DNA from: Salminus brasiliensis
Taxonomy: Eukaryota; Chordata; Actinopteri; Characiformes; Bryconidae
Direction: 5' to 3'
Assembly (NCBI RefSeq): GCF_030463535.1
Contig: NC_132893.1
Coordinates: 22,137,282-22,201,281 of the forward strand
Length of the DNA: 64,000 nucleotides
This document shows positions 41,236 to 54,488 of the stretch, in pieces; positions within the stretch are counted from its first letter, which is position 1; each line of letters begins with the position of its first letter. Made by a program: the position numbers and the translations under genes. The notes beneath the pieces are model-generated. The model did no database searches. It worked only from the letters and a program-made list of their open reading frames with translations, and was not told the DNA's origin.

Positions 41236-42727
41236 CTGTTTACAAATGTTGGGAAACAAACTGTACAATCTGCACTTGTTATATGTACTGCAATCTAAAA
41301 ATCATGACAGATCAAAACAACAAAAGGAAAATCTATGGAAAGCCTTTCTAGCCATGGTAAAAAGGCAATGGCCACTTCAGGAGAATTGTGATGATTGTGC
41401 TTTAATAACGCTGGTAAGCGGCATTTCACAACCAGACTCTGCTAGTTATCAGAAAACGGGTTGCTACGCAAACCAGACCTTGTGGTCATAACTTTGTATG
41501 AGGCCTGATCCGGGGAAGGAAGGAAAGGGGAAGCTAACGCCAGTGAAGCAAGCAGGTATCACTGCTAATTGTAAAAACTAACCCTAGCCAACTGACTTTA
41601 ACATTAATGCTACGGCATGCGATACAATACAATATGATGAGTTAAAATACAATTCGATATGATGAGTGCAGCCTTACTGTAAATCAGCCAATCAGAGCAG
41701 AGCTGCTCATATTATTCATGAGCCCACCAAAAATGTGTTTTATTTAAGGGCCAGAACATAGGACTTGGATATTTTGGATATTTATTATAAAAACATCTAA
41801 GAACAGCTTACAATAATCTATAGCACATTCTACAGCACCTCTAAAGCATATCTTTTTTGGCACCTTTATTTTAGGACTGTACATCATGTGTGCGTGTGCT
41901 GTGGACAGAGCTGTTAACAGTCGTAATTGCAGGAAGAGCTCAGATTAGTGTGTTTATTCCTCATTGTCTCCCAGCAAGACTCCTGTTGTGATGAAGTAGC
42001 CTGAGGAGCACTTTGATGGTGGTTCCGCACTACGTCCGAGCAGAGGGTTGGGTGGAGGGCTGCACTTCCTCCCTGACCTCTATAAAAACCACAAAGTTAC
42101 AGCACGTCAAAACTCCTAAATCTCCAGGCCTCGGACTTCAAGAGTCAGCGCTTTGCGGCTCACACCCAGCATGATAAACTGATGCAAGAGAGTGATCTGC
42201 AAACTCAAAGCTAAGGTCTCCAATCTAGACGATCAAGAGTCGAGAGTTTTCATCACGCTACCGAGAGTAGGAGAGATAAATGTGTACTGCACTGAGCGTT
42301 TCTGAAGCAGAGAGGCGGTGAACGATAGTTAACCGGGCGCTGATGAAGATCAGCTGTCTGTTACAATGACTGGATGGGGCTAGAAGGCTCCATCCATCAG
42401 TTTCATCTGTCTTCCAGGCTCCTTCCTGGCAAGTGAGAAACAGAAAGGCTGGGGAATGAGGAGACGAGGGGTGGGATTTACTAGAGGCCCTACAGTATAA
42501 TCTTATAAAACATGTCTTAAAGATAAAAGGCTTACATAAAGGTTCTATACCAGCTACAGGCTCTTCCTAAAACTGTATGGCCATGACAGTCTTTACTGTC
42601 GTTTACTGTAAGGACTGTAGTAGAGATGAGTTCTACCGCAGCATTGCTGATCACAGCCAAATCCAAGAAAGAAGCAAAAGGCAAGAACGCTAATTATCAG
42701 ATAAACAGAAAAGGCTCACTGCCATAC

Positions 42728-42769
<42 letters not shown>
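42728..42769 (+). repeat. (AC)n microsatellite
   Basis: About 21 uninterrupted AC units. Confidence 0.9.
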
Positions 42770-42771
<2 letters not shown>

Positions 42772-43240
42772 TGGTAATTACAGACAACAGAGAAGAGAAT
42801 GTGTCTGAACTATTACACTGGGACAGTTCATCTGAGACATACTTAAAAGGCATTAGTTTAATTGCTGGTGGAGGATTGAGCTTTTTCCAGATAATGTGGG
42901 TATATGTGTGTATGTGTGGTGACACGTAAGAGTGTGTGTATTTGTCTGTGTGAATGTGTGTGTGTGTTTGTGTGTGGCAGCTAAGGATGGGTTTGACGTT
43001 ACAGAGAGCCGATAACCGTCTCCCACTGCTCAGCTTTAGAGGATTTGAGAAGCTGGAGGTTAATTGAAGCAGTAATAAGTGTGCACGGAGATCAGATTTA
43101 GCACTGCTTCAGTCCTGCACACAATACTTGAACACAGCCAGATTTAGCTCAGGTTTAATGCCGAACATCCGCTGAACAGATCTTATCATGAGCACAGAAG
43201 TGGGAAGAATGGCTATATGCTATCTTTATAAATTATGCAA

Positions 43241-43609
43241 TTAAAGCAACAATATGTAACATTTTTAACTTAAAGTACAAGCTTCAAAATCATGTTGATG
43301 CCCCACGGACTTGTAATAAAGAGAACAGTGCCTCTAACATTGCTACTCCGGTCTGCACTATGTAACTTTGATGAAGCAGGCAGGATAATGCTTGCGAGAA
43401 TTGCATAACACTGGGTAACCCGAGTCATACTCAGTCTACATGCTTCTTTCACCTACAATACTGATTCTGTATTTCACAGCATGTAGCATGCAGCAAATGC
43501 ATGTATAAAGCGTGTCCTTTTGTGGTGGCTTAAACTGCGAATTACACTTCCTGTCTGTAGGTGGAGCCCAGGGGCACAAAATGTTAATTCTTGCGTAATG
43601 CTGCTTTAA
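43241..43609 (+). mobile_element. MITE family B copy 3
   Basis: It opens TTAAAGCAACAATATGTAAC and closes TTGCGTAATGCTGCTTTAA. Its 369 bp share gtctacatgcttctttcacc, gtggagcccaggggcac and gcgaattacacttcctgtct with copy 1. Confidence 0.82.
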
Positions 43610-44567
43610 TACGGACACCTTTCTGAGTCAGTATTTCTCGCTGAATATCTGCACGTATCACAGTAATGATTATGAACAGCAACACCCAGTGGACCTCTTG
43701 TAGGACACAGGTAAACAGTGAAGCGGTGAGCAGTGAAGAGCTCGGAAATCCATCCTCTGTAGCAAGATTTGGGTTTGCACGTATGGATAAATAGAGTTCA
43801 CCTGTGGACCCAGAAGGCTATGGGTTCAAAACTCAAGTGGAGTTATTATAATGGTTCATATATTGAACGGGACAGTCCACGCTTCCCTGGAAGTTCATTC
43901 ACCCATCCTATAGTTGTAAAAGCCCATATTATATTCATTTATATTACTTTATCAACTTATTTTTTTCTTCTGTTCCTTCTTTGATTGATTTTGTGTTGAA
44001 TATTCACAACAATAATAAAATAAGGCACTACTACAGCTCATTTTATCCATTCCAACTTGCTTGTAAACTTCCAAAAATACATGTAAAGGTAGGCTGAATC
44101 CTATAAAGGCCTAAACAGAACTCCAGTATTGCAATATTGCATTTCTTCCACATTGCCCAACCCAAAATGTACAGCTGTCACATTCAACTTGTGAAGGAGG
44201 AAAGAACTAGTGTTTCTAGGCTCTAGGCTTCTAAACTTTTAAGGTAAAATGCTGAAACAGTGGAGGTATTTGCTCATGTGCAGTGCAAACATAGCCACCC
44301 AGCACAGGCCCACTTTCCTTAAGCTGGAAACACTACAGTGGAGGGTCATCCTGAGACAACAGAACAGTGTATGGTAACAGGCTTGGTAACAGCAACTTTT
44401 ACATGCACCTAGAAGCGAAGACCAACAGTGAGGCAATCTTAGTCCTCTCTCCATGGGTTCCTACCCCTCCTCCATGCTTCCTTTGCTTTATTCACACAGG
44501 AGAAGCAGGAAAGACCTGCACTTAGAGATAAAAACAAAAACCGGGATACACTCCAGCACTGGCCGGC

Positions 44568-44568
<1 letters not shown>

Positions 44569-44605
<37 letters not shown>
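44569..44605 (+). repeat. (AC)n microsatellite
   Basis: About 18 AC units. Confidence 0.9.
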
Positions 44606-44607
<2 letters not shown>

Positions 44608-44714
44608 TACATACACAGATACAGTGACATGTAAAACATCTGTGAATATCTAAGCAAATAAAAATGACCTGAATTCCAAATGGAATAAAGTTAAAGACTA
44701 CACATTTCTTTAGC

Positions 44715-45235
44715 ACTTTTAAGACAAGAAAAAAAAAATCAGCACCTGAATGTTTAATACTTGTTTAATACATCCTGTTGGCAAGTATCACAGCTTGTCA
44801 ATGGCTAAGTGTTTTTGATTTAACTGTTTTTTTACAGATGGTGTGATGTTTGCTCCCAGAATTTGCTGGATTTGAACTGAAGCTATTCTTCTCTCTACCA
44901 TTTAAATGTTCTCTGTGCCCCTGGCTGCAACACAAGCTCACAGCACTATGTGATTTTTGTTCCTAACAGTAGGAAAGGTGTTCTTCTCATGAACTTCGGC
45001 ACCCTTTTCTTCTCCAAACATCCCATTGCGTATTGCTCATTCCTGAAAGTTCTGTTTTTATTTAATCAGTCCACAGAATGTGTTCCTAAAATGCATTAGG
45101 CCTGTCTAGATGTCTTTTGAAAACTCTAGAAGTGGGAGTGTTGATAAAGTTTTAAAAGGTTTTTATGAAATTATGAGCTAATGTTTAAAATGTTGAAAAT
45201 GGGTGCCCAAACTTGACCAATGATGGTGTACACTG
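44715..45235 (-). mobile_element. Decayed DNA element
   Basis: On the plus strand it contains cttctccaaacatcccattg, tttatttaatcagtccacag and gcctgtctagatgtcttttg. It closes gggtgcccaaacttgaccaa. These phrases recur in a fish DNA-repeat group whose minus strand once carried a coding region; stops abound now. Possibly related to the 46461 copy, which opens with gggcaccccta. Confidence 0.45.
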
Positions 45236-45359
45236 CTTTCCACTACATTAGAGTTCTGGAATAGAACACTTTAGGCTTTTTCAGGCAGACAGCTCAAACA
45301 TTTTTCGTATTTTTTTGGCCTATGATCTAAGCAGTAAAGGTTTCCTATAATTTGAACAT

Positions 45360-45780
45360 CAACAAGCCACATGAAATCCAACTGTTCACAATCAGATTTA
45401 AGCCACATTTGCATCTGTATCTGATTGAAATCAGATGTCTCTGGACATGTGACACTTCAAATCAAACTCCACGTCATTTGGTGTATGCTGTTATTTGATG
45501 CGTGGCCTTTCTTGACATCAGAATGTGAGAAGACAAGAAAATCCTATTTCTGCTTGTCCGCCCTCATCAGCGTATGCACATCTTTTCACAGTGCTGTTTA
45601 TTCACACAATTTATTCAGATATAACATGCTCTGTTCAATTTCTGTGAACACTTTTTCCACCAATCACAGCTGTCTCTCCCATTGGTATGGTGACAAACAA
45701 GATGATGAAGTAATCCCAGCAACTAGAACTTTTTTTTATCAAACGTCCAAGAAATATTTTTACACGTAATCAACCAAGTT
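45360..45780 (+). mobile_element. 'gccacatgaaatccaactg' repeat, copy 1
   Basis: The segment caagccacatgaaatccaac and cagatttaagccacatttg is matched by 51085-51145 (aaagccacatgatatatgga, ccgattcaagacacatttg). Two copies in one window indicate an interspersed family; its limits and class are unknown. Confidence 0.4.
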
Positions 45781-46085
45781 AACTGACTGAGATGAGTGTG
45801 CAAAAGCATTCATAAGGTTTAATCTCCTGAATTTCTCCGTTTTCAGCGGTGTCCCAATGCATGCATCTTCTTTTCCTGTCTGGATTTCCTGGTTTTGCCT
45901 TATCTATAGCTCACCGCCTCACTAAATAAATAGTCAGGGCTTGTTTTGGATCCACATGGCTGGCAGGGTCAGGAGTCAAAATCAGGGCAAGGAGACTTTT
46001 TAAATGTAGCCTTGATTTTTTTTTTTTTTTTTATTTGTGGTGTGAAGAGCACAGTAACATCAGAAAACAGCTTAGGAAACATATG

Positions 46086-46089
<4 letters not shown>

Positions 46090-46150
<61 letters not shown>
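46090..46150 (+). repeat. (TA)n microsatellite
   Basis: About 30 TA units after a T16 run at 46017-46032. Confidence 0.92.
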
Positions 46151-46154
<4 letters not shown>

Positions 46155-46460
46155 ATTTTATGTTTGTGATCTGTTTCTGGTCGTGAGAACATGGGTCAGT
46201 TGATAAAAAGGCTAGACCACTGTTATATGAATTCATGGGCTACACCCATTCCCATGGTTACGCTAGGAGTAATGACTTCTGAGAAGACCTGCTCCATTTC
46301 TGGCTAAATGCCATTACAGTGAAGAAATTTGACTGAAATATTCAAAACGTCCATGCAGAAGAAGAAGCAAGCACTAGCTAGGTATAACCAGATTACCAGA
46401 TAAACAGTGAAGCAGAGTCAACTAGTTAACTAAGGTTAGATGGCAAAAACATAATATACA

Positions 46461-46705
46461 ATCATATGCTAAGGTTTGGGCACCCCTAGTCAAATGCCAT
46501 GTTTTGTTGATTTTCTAAGAACTTCTATTTTTCCTGAATGTCTTTTTTTCTCCAATATGTTAAAATTCAGTAAGTCAGTAGAAGGTGTGAATTATGCAGA
46601 AATATCTCATATATACACACGCATTGTGTAGACGATTTGAGAAGACTTTGAAAATCGACAAAACATTTCATTTCAGATCTCTAAACCTTTGTATCCCACT
46701 GTATT
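46461..46705 (+). mobile_element. 'Tatgcaaaggttt' element (+), both ends visible
   Basis: It opens acaatcatatgctaaggttt and gggcacccctag, and closes tctctaaacctttgtatccc and actgtat. The opposed 'aaggttt'/'aaacctt' ends form an imperfect inverted repeat; length about 245 bp. Non-autonomous. Confidence 0.6.
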
Positions 46706-46754
46706 AACTGTCACATCACAGAATGTGATTTTGCTGTTCAGTATCAGACTTAAA

Positions 46755-46915
46755 GTACTGTATAGGTAGGCCTTTGTTCCTCAGGGTACAAACAATGCCA
46801 ATGTACCATCAGAGGTACCACACGATCATTCAAGCTCCAATTGTCTAACTTAAAGGTACACTATGTTCACTTTCCCAGGAGAAAGGTCCTTTTGTACCTT
46901 TCCGATAACACAAAA
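46755..46915. mobile_element. 'aaaggtacac' type repeat fragment
   Basis: Phrases gttcctcagggtacaaacaa, aatgtaccatcagaggtacc and ttaaaggtacactatgttca resemble a common fish MITE with GTAC-rich internal palindromes. Limits are approximate. Confidence 0.35.
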
Positions 46916-47331
46916 CACAAAAACATGTAACACACACACCCTGATGTTATCTGTCTGCTCTGTGGTCAACTATGTGTTGGTCATCTCAAATTCCCACAAC
47001 AAGTTGAGGAGATGACCAACAGCATGTGGGACATTTTTCCTTAGTGTTCCAGGTAGAGTTGGGCAATATGGAAAAAAATTCTATCACGATATTTAAAGAC
47101 AATTTTTTACGATATACGATGTTTAACGTAATATTTTGTCATGTAGAAAAAATGCAGAAACAGCATAAATAAAAAAAATGCTATCCAAAAACTCTCCCAT
47201 ACTGAGCAATGTGATTTTTACTCAAACTATGTACCTTTTGAATTATACTATGAGCATAGTCGTGATCATGACACGTTGCCACAGTTTTATCATTTTCCAT
47301 GTTATCGTCCTTGTGAACTTTTACTATATGT

Positions 47332-47608
47332 ACAAAAGTATCGGGACACCTGTCTAATCATGGTTTCTTCCAAAATCAGGGGTTTTAAATAAAAAAAAAA
47401 TGAGAATTTGGTTGCATTCAGTGGCAAGAGCATTAGCAAGGCCATAATGCACCTCATCCCCAACTCATTCCAGAAGAACACAGTTCCACTGCTATTTTAA
47501 TATTGTACCTACCGGGGCTAGACAAGCTGTGTGTTTGTGTCAGCAACAGAAGTTAAAGAAGTTAAATGCATTCATTAAAAGGGGTGTCTATAAACATTTG
47601 GACATACT
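47332..47608 (+). mobile_element. Family A copy 10 (+), internally deleted
   Basis: It opens actatatgtacaaaagtatc and gggacacc, and closes ggggtgtctataaacatttg and gacatactag. The interior is reduced to about 270 bp, but both ends remain. Confidence 0.72.
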
Positions 47609-49029
47609 AGTCTACATCCCAATATGAATGACATCGCATCTTTTCCTCTGGCATGCTTAAGGAATTCTTATAAGACCTTCTTATAAAACCTCTAGAAGAT
47701 GATCTAAGATCAGGATTTGTCTTTCACATGCCAATACATGCATTCATCTGCATAATAAGTAGCTGATCTTAGATCAGCAAAAAACTTGATACATATGTGA
47801 ACACTTCTGTCGGATGTTCTGACAGCTGTGAGCTCAATCTGTGCCCCCCTGGAGGGTGGCAGGTGATGCAATCTGCTCAGGACAACCCAGGATTAACATG
47901 ATGAGTTCTGCCTGGATTACGCCATCTATTACATGACCTGCAGAACGTGATCATCTCTGACACATAAACCTCATGCCCAACATCTATCTGATCCAGCCAA
48001 GGAGGCCTTGCTTATCGCTTACCTCGGCCAGGCTGTGTTTAAGGGCATGTTAATCATATTCCTCACATTTGCCAGATGTTAGGTTCGAGTCAGGGATAAC
48101 CGTGAGGGGATGGCGGGGGCAAAGAAGGTAAGCAAGTAATATGAACAGCAGAAAGATCCTAGGAGACAGTCTGACAGAATCAACAGGGCAGGGTTGGACC
48201 AGAGCAGAGTTGGAGTCATAATAGAATCACAATAGGCAGGCAATGGAGTTACAATCGGCTACAAAACTGAGAAGCATCTCTTTTGTTATAAAAGTATCAA
48301 AATAAACAATAAAAAAAAATAATACAACTAAAGCATTGGGCGGAGAGGGTGTCTGAAAGTGTTCCAGATTTAATCATTCAAATTTAAACCCAACCCTCCC
48401 AGAGAAAAGACTCTTGCTGGTTTGAAAGAAGCAGGTGGGTCTTCTAGCCTGTGTATCATCTGCACTCGCCATAGTCAGACACCAATCAGCTTGAGCTAAG
48501 CTTAGCATGGAATGTTGCTAGCTTGCTAATGACATCCAGCATAAAACTTGTTAGCAAATTAGTCCCTGAAATTCGATTCTGCATTATGTTCATCGATCCT
48601 TGTTCCAGGCTAAGGTCCTGTGACTGATAGGGGCCCTAGAAAATGTATTTTCCAGGGTCCAGTGTAATATATTTTCATGGGGCCAAAAATCCCTAATCCT
48701 ACAGTATAAACAAACTGGTAAAAAACAACCAAAAAAGGTTAATACAAATAACATGAAATCAACTAAAGAGCTACACTGAAAGTAAGAGGAACAATCAGTT
48801 ACAATCAATATACTGCATTGGATAATTGATCATTCCTTGTTCAGGGCACAAATTGGCAGATACCCTTAATAGATACATTGTAAACTGTAAATGTTAAGTA
48901 AATCTGAAAAAGGTGGAAATCTGTTAGCCCAAGTTTTTCTAAATAAACAACTTAATAGTGCTAATATTCACAATTTACAGTATTATAAAAGATATTGTGT
49001 TTTCAATTACAGTGTAGATAAATAAACAG

Positions 49030-49270
49030 ATCAGTATGATCAACTTTGACCATGTTGGCTAACCAGCATTACCAGCAAGACCAAGCTGGTTGGTCAGCAT
49101 TACCAGCATGACTAGAACCAAATGCAGCATACACCGTGCTGGTCACAAGCTGCTTAACCAGCTAGCTTACCAGCATAAGGTATGTTTACGACTGGACCAA
49201 CTTTTCAACCATCTTGACCATCTAAGACCAGCTCACACCATCTAAAACCAGTTACCAGCAAAAGCTGGTA
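49030..49270 (+). repeat. Degenerate 'accagc' / 'gctggt' short-period repeat
   Basis: At least twelve accag or ctggt words recur in 240 bp (for example ggctaaccagcattaccagc, agaccaagctggttggtcag). The pattern is a known style of degenerate minisatellite in fish. Not coding. Confidence 0.65.
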
Positions 49271-51019
49271 TTGAGCTGAATTGTCCAGCTGTGTAGTTCA
49301 AATGAGGAAATGGGAAATTAAATAACTCTAACGCGACAAAATTAGCAGTACCACAATACAGGCCCAGCACCATGGACGTGGATTACGTTTATGCTTAATC
49401 TCAGGGGGTTACAGTTTCCCACACACTGTCAAATAAATTTAGAGGCTCTCAGTAAAGCACAGGGCCTAAATTGAGCAGCGCAATTCCCACTGTTTAACAA
49501 GTCCCGTACCAGCAGCTTGCCAAACAGATGACGAAATCCAACAACGAATCCCAAAACAGTCTACATTGGGCAGGGAGGGTTAAAGGTGAGAGAAAGGAAA
49601 GCGGACGTCACGTTTCGGCTGTGAGGAAAAACGCTGGAACTGGGATATTGTGTTTGGCTTTAAATAATCAGAAGTAGCTGTCTTTGAAGTTGCTAAGCAT
49701 GTGACTTGTGATTGGCTCAAAGGTCATCAGAGAGAAACAGAAGCTGAGAGGATGTGAGTCCTGTAGCACGTCCCCTCTACATATACACGCACACTTTCAC
49801 TTCTGGAAAGCTATTTTGTGATGAGATTTTCCTAGAATGAATCTGTGAGTGTATGACACTTCAGCGGAGGAACTTCTTTTATGGGACTGAGAGTCTCAAT
49901 AGTCAAGAGAAACTATTTATAAATAATAGAGGCTATGACAACACAGACCCTTAGACAATGTTTATGGAAAAATACCAATATGTTGAGTGTCACTATTCTT
50001 GGCTGAATTTCCAAAAGGACAAATGTAGTCAGAGCTAATTCCTTAAAGGCCAAGCAATGAAATAAAGCAATTAGCCAAAACATTACACAGTACATGCTAA
50101 AATAGAGAGAAAATGCTGAAGTAAGGTAACATCAGTGTTGAGATTCTGAGCCCCTTCAGAAAAAATGACAGGCTGAAAAGAAATAAACCAAAAAATTGTT
50201 GTTTTTTACTTTACTTTATGCTTTTAACTTTTTTTTTAAACTGTACTAAATATCCATCAGTTATTAAATCAGAACTAAATTATGTTTTAAATGAATGTAT
50301 TATAAGATGCTGGTCATTCAAGGTAATGAATTTCAATATGTTTTGATGGGAAATACCTCATGAAACTATCTAACTAACTGGATTACTAACCAGCAACACC
50401 CAACTACTCAAACAACTAGCCAACCTGCCAACGGTTGCTAACCTGCAACCTACCCAAATTTTGAGCACATCAAACAGCAAAAGCTCCTCCCCCTGCATTC
50501 CAAGAAGAATTTGCACTAGATTAAAAACGGTGGCAGAACTTGACAGGATCTTGTAAAGACAACTTCTGCTGAGAGGAGTGATTTACTCTCCAACAGAGGG
50601 GACGCCGCAGTTATGACATCATAAGGTGCTAATAAGTTCCAGGTGGCCTGAATGACAAATGCTTTCTGCTCTTATAACTTACACAGCTGCTGTATTCAAA
50701 CCTCTCAGAGACGCTTGAGGCTTTTCATCAAAACTGAATCACTTCTCATGCACTTTATACATACAGATCAGGAGAATAAATACACCAGAGTCTGCTTTTA
50801 TAAAGCATAACGTATCTCAGGATATGAGAAATGATCAAACTCTACTGATGTCGGGCTCTGCTATTATTTCCATTATTACTTTTGCTATTACTCTAAAAAT
50901 AGAGATTAGAGTCATGGAGGAATTACACGATTTTGATTTAAACACACAAAACATCAAGGCACTCTTTGAAAATGTCAATTTTCCAGTTTCTCAGATCTCA
51001 AACCTTTTTTTTTTTTTTT

Positions 51020-51240
51020 TTACATAATTTCAAAAGGCAATCTCAACAACAATACATCTACACATAAGTCTGAACGGCAAAAGCCACATGATATATGGAT
51101 TTCCAACAGTTTCCATCCGATTCAAGACACATTTGTATGAATTCAGTTTATTAGATTATTGTGCTCAGCTTTCTAACATGTGCTCATATTATAGCTTAAG
51201 CACAAAAAGCTCTTAACAGACATTTTTCTGTCTTTGTAAA
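51020..51240 (+). mobile_element. 'gccacatga' repeat, copy 2
   Basis: It matches 45360-45430 in word order (aaagccacatgatatatgga, cagtttccatccgattcaag, acacatttgtatgaattcag) at moderate divergence. A T18 run just before it (51005-51022) may mark an edge. Confidence 0.4.
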
Positions 51241-51288
51241 ACTTGCACGCTGTAGTTTTGCAGTTACTGTTTCAGTAAAGATTTGAAC

Positions 51289-51661
51289 TTAAAGCAACAT
51301 TATGCAAGAATTCTTTTTTGTTCTCAAGTGCTCTCCCTACAGTAGGAGAGTGTAATTCACTGCAGTGAAGATAAATCACATTTTGGCACACATGAAAAAG
51401 CTGAAAGATGAAGTTAAAGAAGCATGTGGACTGAAAGGTAGAGGAATATTACTGGATTTTAAAAGAATATGACTCGGATTACGCAGCATTATGCAGTTTT
51501 CACGAATGATGTCCTGCCTGTTACACAGTGCAGCAGCCACCCTGCTGGGCCCAGAGCAGAATTGATAGAGACGCTACTTTCCCCATTACATGTCAGTGGA
51601 GCGTCAACATGATTTCACAGCTGTTATTTTAAGGTACAAATGCTACATAATGTTGCTTTAA
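51289..51661 (-). mobile_element. MITE family B copy 4 (inverted)
   Basis: It opens TTAAAGCAACATTATGCAAG and closes TACATAATGTTGCTTTAA. Interior order is the reverse of copies 1-3 (agaagcatgtggactgaaag lies on the left side here). Confidence 0.8.
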
Positions 51662-52346
51662 GGCCCCTTTCTGAATATTACTGGATGGACCTGTTAGCTA
51701 ACACACACTGTATTTGGTTTATACTGTAGTTGATAAAAAGTGCTGTTTACTAGTCATTAAGTCATTAACAGCACACATCACTGTCTCATAAATGCTCATT
51801 AATGCAACGACTTAGCTAGGTTTGCCTGTCCTTCCCTAGTCAGTGTACTTCATTCTGCTTTATTACTATGAAAAACAGTGTAACAATGTACCAGCAAGTG
51901 TAAGCAAGTGCAAACAAAAATCTGATTTGCCCTCCATTTGAACCATTCATGAAGCTTTACTTTTAAGTCTGTAGCTTAAAACCTTTATGTCTTATTCTGA
52001 CTGTGGAGCACAACATTTGTGCCTCCCTGCTACTTCAGTGGCTCTCATAAATCGCTCCTGTCATTTACTAAGGTGAGATTGCTAGTAGGCGAACTACGGA
52101 GGGTTTCCTAGGGTGAGTACTGCCCACAACCCAAACTCAGACAAATCGCTCTGTCAAGCTCATGTCACAAATAATCCGCTAACATTTGCTACTTAACGTA
52201 AGATTTCCCATAAACCTTAAAAACGAACTGGCTTCTGTGCTCAGGCTGCTTTCTTCTCACCATGTTTCAAAGGAGGGTCTCCTAGGGTGAGTATTGCCCC
52301 TTGCGTCCTTGAAAGGAGGTAAATGTGCATGGAGGAGATGCTAGTC

Positions 52347-52368
52347 CACACACACACACACACACACA
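52347..52368 (+). repeat. (AC)n microsatellite
   Basis: About 11 AC units. Confidence 0.85.
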
Positions 52369-52816
52369 TTGCTCTTTCTCTCCTCTAAGACAGCCAGCGC
52401 AATGAGGGGTTAGATTTCTATTAAACCCTGCTAAACACGTTGGGAGAAATGTGTGTATGTCTGTGTCAGTGGGTGTGTCGGTGAGATACACAGCTGTCAG
52501 CAGGGCTATTTTCAATCCACCGTCTTACTTTGGTCAGCCATGTAGGACACCAGCCTTACTCCCAGATAATAACCCTGTGATTTTTATGCTCTATTATGTA
52601 TCATTTCAGGTTATTTACTTCAGGCTATCTGAATCCTTCCTCTCTTGAAGAGTGCAGTCCATGCTGGATACTGCCTCTTCCTGAGCAAATTTGGCTGAAC
52701 AGAAAGAAAAAAGGATGTGCTTCTGATGTGTCCTGCTTTGTGGTCGACCGTGTGCTCCCAGAGGAACATGAGGCAAGAAGACCAACAGCATCCCAGTCAA
52801 AAGAGAATGCATATAG

Positions 52817-53139
52817 ACTATAGGTCCACATGTTTGTGGACAATCCTTGTAATGAATGCATTCAGATACGTTAAGTTGAATCTATTGCTGACACAATGAG
52901 CTGTGGGGCAGTGGAACTGTGCTCTCTGGAATGATCTATCCAATATGAGTTGGGGTAGTGATTATACAACAGGCTGACCTCACTAACGCTCTTGTCACTG
53001 AATGCAATCAAATCCTCATAGCAATGCTCCAAAATCTAAATCAGTTACTAGTTATCCATACCCGTCCTTTTTTAATACCCTTGATGTTGGAAAAAAATTA
53101 TGAATGCGCAGGTGTCTCAATACTTTTGTCCATATAGTG
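52817..53139 (-). mobile_element. Family A copy 11 (-), both termini kept
   Basis: It opens actataggtccacatgtttg and tggaca, and closes tgtctcaatacttttgtcca and tatagtg, followed by TA. Internal deletion reduces it to about 320 bp. Confidence 0.8.
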
Positions 53140-53367
53140 TAGGTTTGCTACTGTTGCTAAAGAGCTGTTGGATGCTTGTAAGTATTATCACATATTTTTA
53201 AAAAGTGTAGATCAGTGCGTAGCTTATTTATGGTCAGTAATGCAATGTTCTTTTATATTTTTCATAGCCACTGTTTGATAAACTCCCATTCCTGGTCAAA
53301 GACAGCCGACTGGTCTAAGGCACAGCATTCAGATCACAGTCTTTCTCAGAGGTGTGGGTTTGAATCT

Positions 53368-53610
53368 TAAGGCAGTGGTGCCTCAATGGTTAGAGTGCTG
53401 GTTTATTAATCACAGGTTTGTGGGCTTGATACCCAGGTCAACTAAGCTGGCACTGTTGCACCCTTGAGCTAGGCCCTTAACATCTCTGCTCCTGCATGAG
53501 GCAGGGTGCTGCAGCATGTCTGACTCTGTCTTTCTAAGCTGGGATATTCGGCTGGGATATGCAGTGTTGTACTGTACAGGTATAAATGACAATACAGATA
53601 CATTGGGCAT
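53368..53610 (+). mobile_element. tRNA-derived SINE (+)
   Basis: It opens ggcagtggtgcctcaatggt and tagagtgctgg (A-box-like), then ttgtgggcttgatacccagg (B-box-like), then gctggcactgttgcaccctt and gctgcagcatgtctgactct. Same family style as 38756-38950. Confidence 0.72.
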
Positions 53611-54340
53611 TATTCACCAACCGTTCTTAAAAAGAAATATCTTCTTAAAACCCACCTGTACAGCTTTCACAAAGATTTTTTTTATATTTGGGAGTTGTTC
53701 TGTTTATGAAGCCAATGTAATCCATCATTATAAGGGCAGCAATGCAACCAATTCTGTGCTTTAAAACACATCATGAATATACTTGCATATACTTTTTGTT
53801 AGGACTTTTCCCAATAACAAATATAAGAAAATTCTTAGAAAGATAGTGGTGAATGAGGCCCATTATTATTATTATTTTTACTTCAGATTTTCATGAGCTC
53901 AAGTCCAAATGTATCTCAAAAAATATGTTTAGGTTAAGACAGAGTTAATGCTTCCAGACATTGACGTTAAACATAATATGCAAGGGTGTGCTACATTCAA
54001 GCTCTTTAGGGGGACACACTGATTAAACACTCCTCGATACTCACTCTCTGCAACATGGGAAATGCCACATAGGCTGTTTCTGTTGACATATCCCAGTTTA
54101 ATCTCCAGTCTGCTGAGCATGCAAAATAACACTCCATGCTAATACCACAGTACTAAAAAGTTGTGTTGTATGGCACCTTTCTGTCATGAGCCACTTGGCC
54201 AAATAATTAAATGAAGTTTTCATCTGAAAATACATTCCCCGACACAATATAATACATTAATGACACATGACGCATAACATCTTCCGGTACTGCAGGTGAA
54301 ACCTAGACTTAACACTTACACATAAAGTACATGGATGTAA

Positions 54341-54420
54341 ACTAGGGCTGCACAATGTATTGTTTGTTAATCGCAATTGCAATATTTGTAACACTACTAT
54401 CACAGAAAGCTGCAATATAC
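54341..54420 (+). mobile_element. Old 'gggctgcacaatgtatt' repeat fragment
   Basis: The opening is the same as that at 9348 (gggctgcgcaatatatt). Only about 80 bp remain before the family A copy. Confidence 0.45.
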
Positions 54421-54488
54421 GCATGAGTTCCCTTATCAGTCTCTAATGCGTTCCCTATTGCTGTGTGCTGTTGGCGTTTGGAGTTTGT

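Larger units (their letters stand above)
41236..47331. other. Non-genic block 41.2-47.3 kb: contents
   Basis: It holds an old 'cagccaatcagagcagagctg' repeat (about 41685-41745), (AC)n at 42728-42769 and 44569-44605, MITE B copy 3 (43241-43609), a decayed element at 44715-45235, a 'gccacatgaaatccaactg' repeat at 45360-45780, (TA)n at 46090-46150, the 'tatgcaaaggttt' copy at 46461-46705, and an 'aaaggtaca' repeat at 46755-46915. 41880-42480 has more CpG than its surroundings but no clear exon. Confidence 0.45.
47609..52816. other. Non-genic block 47.6-52.8 kb: contents
   Basis: It holds a 'gatctaagatcagg...ctgatcttagatcagc' short palindromic repeat (47700-47810), an 'accagc' repeat cluster (49030-49270), MITE B copy 4 (51289-51661), copy 2 of the 'gccacatg' repeat (51020-51240) and (AC)n at 52347-52368. 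From 47820 to 49020 and 49280 to 51000 I see no gene and no clear repeat. Confidence 0.45.
53140..54488. other. Block between family A copies: contents
   Basis: It holds a SINE (53368-53610) and the start of an old 'agggctgcacaatgtatt' repeat at about 54341. Otherwise it is AT-rich with no recognised gene. Confidence 0.45.
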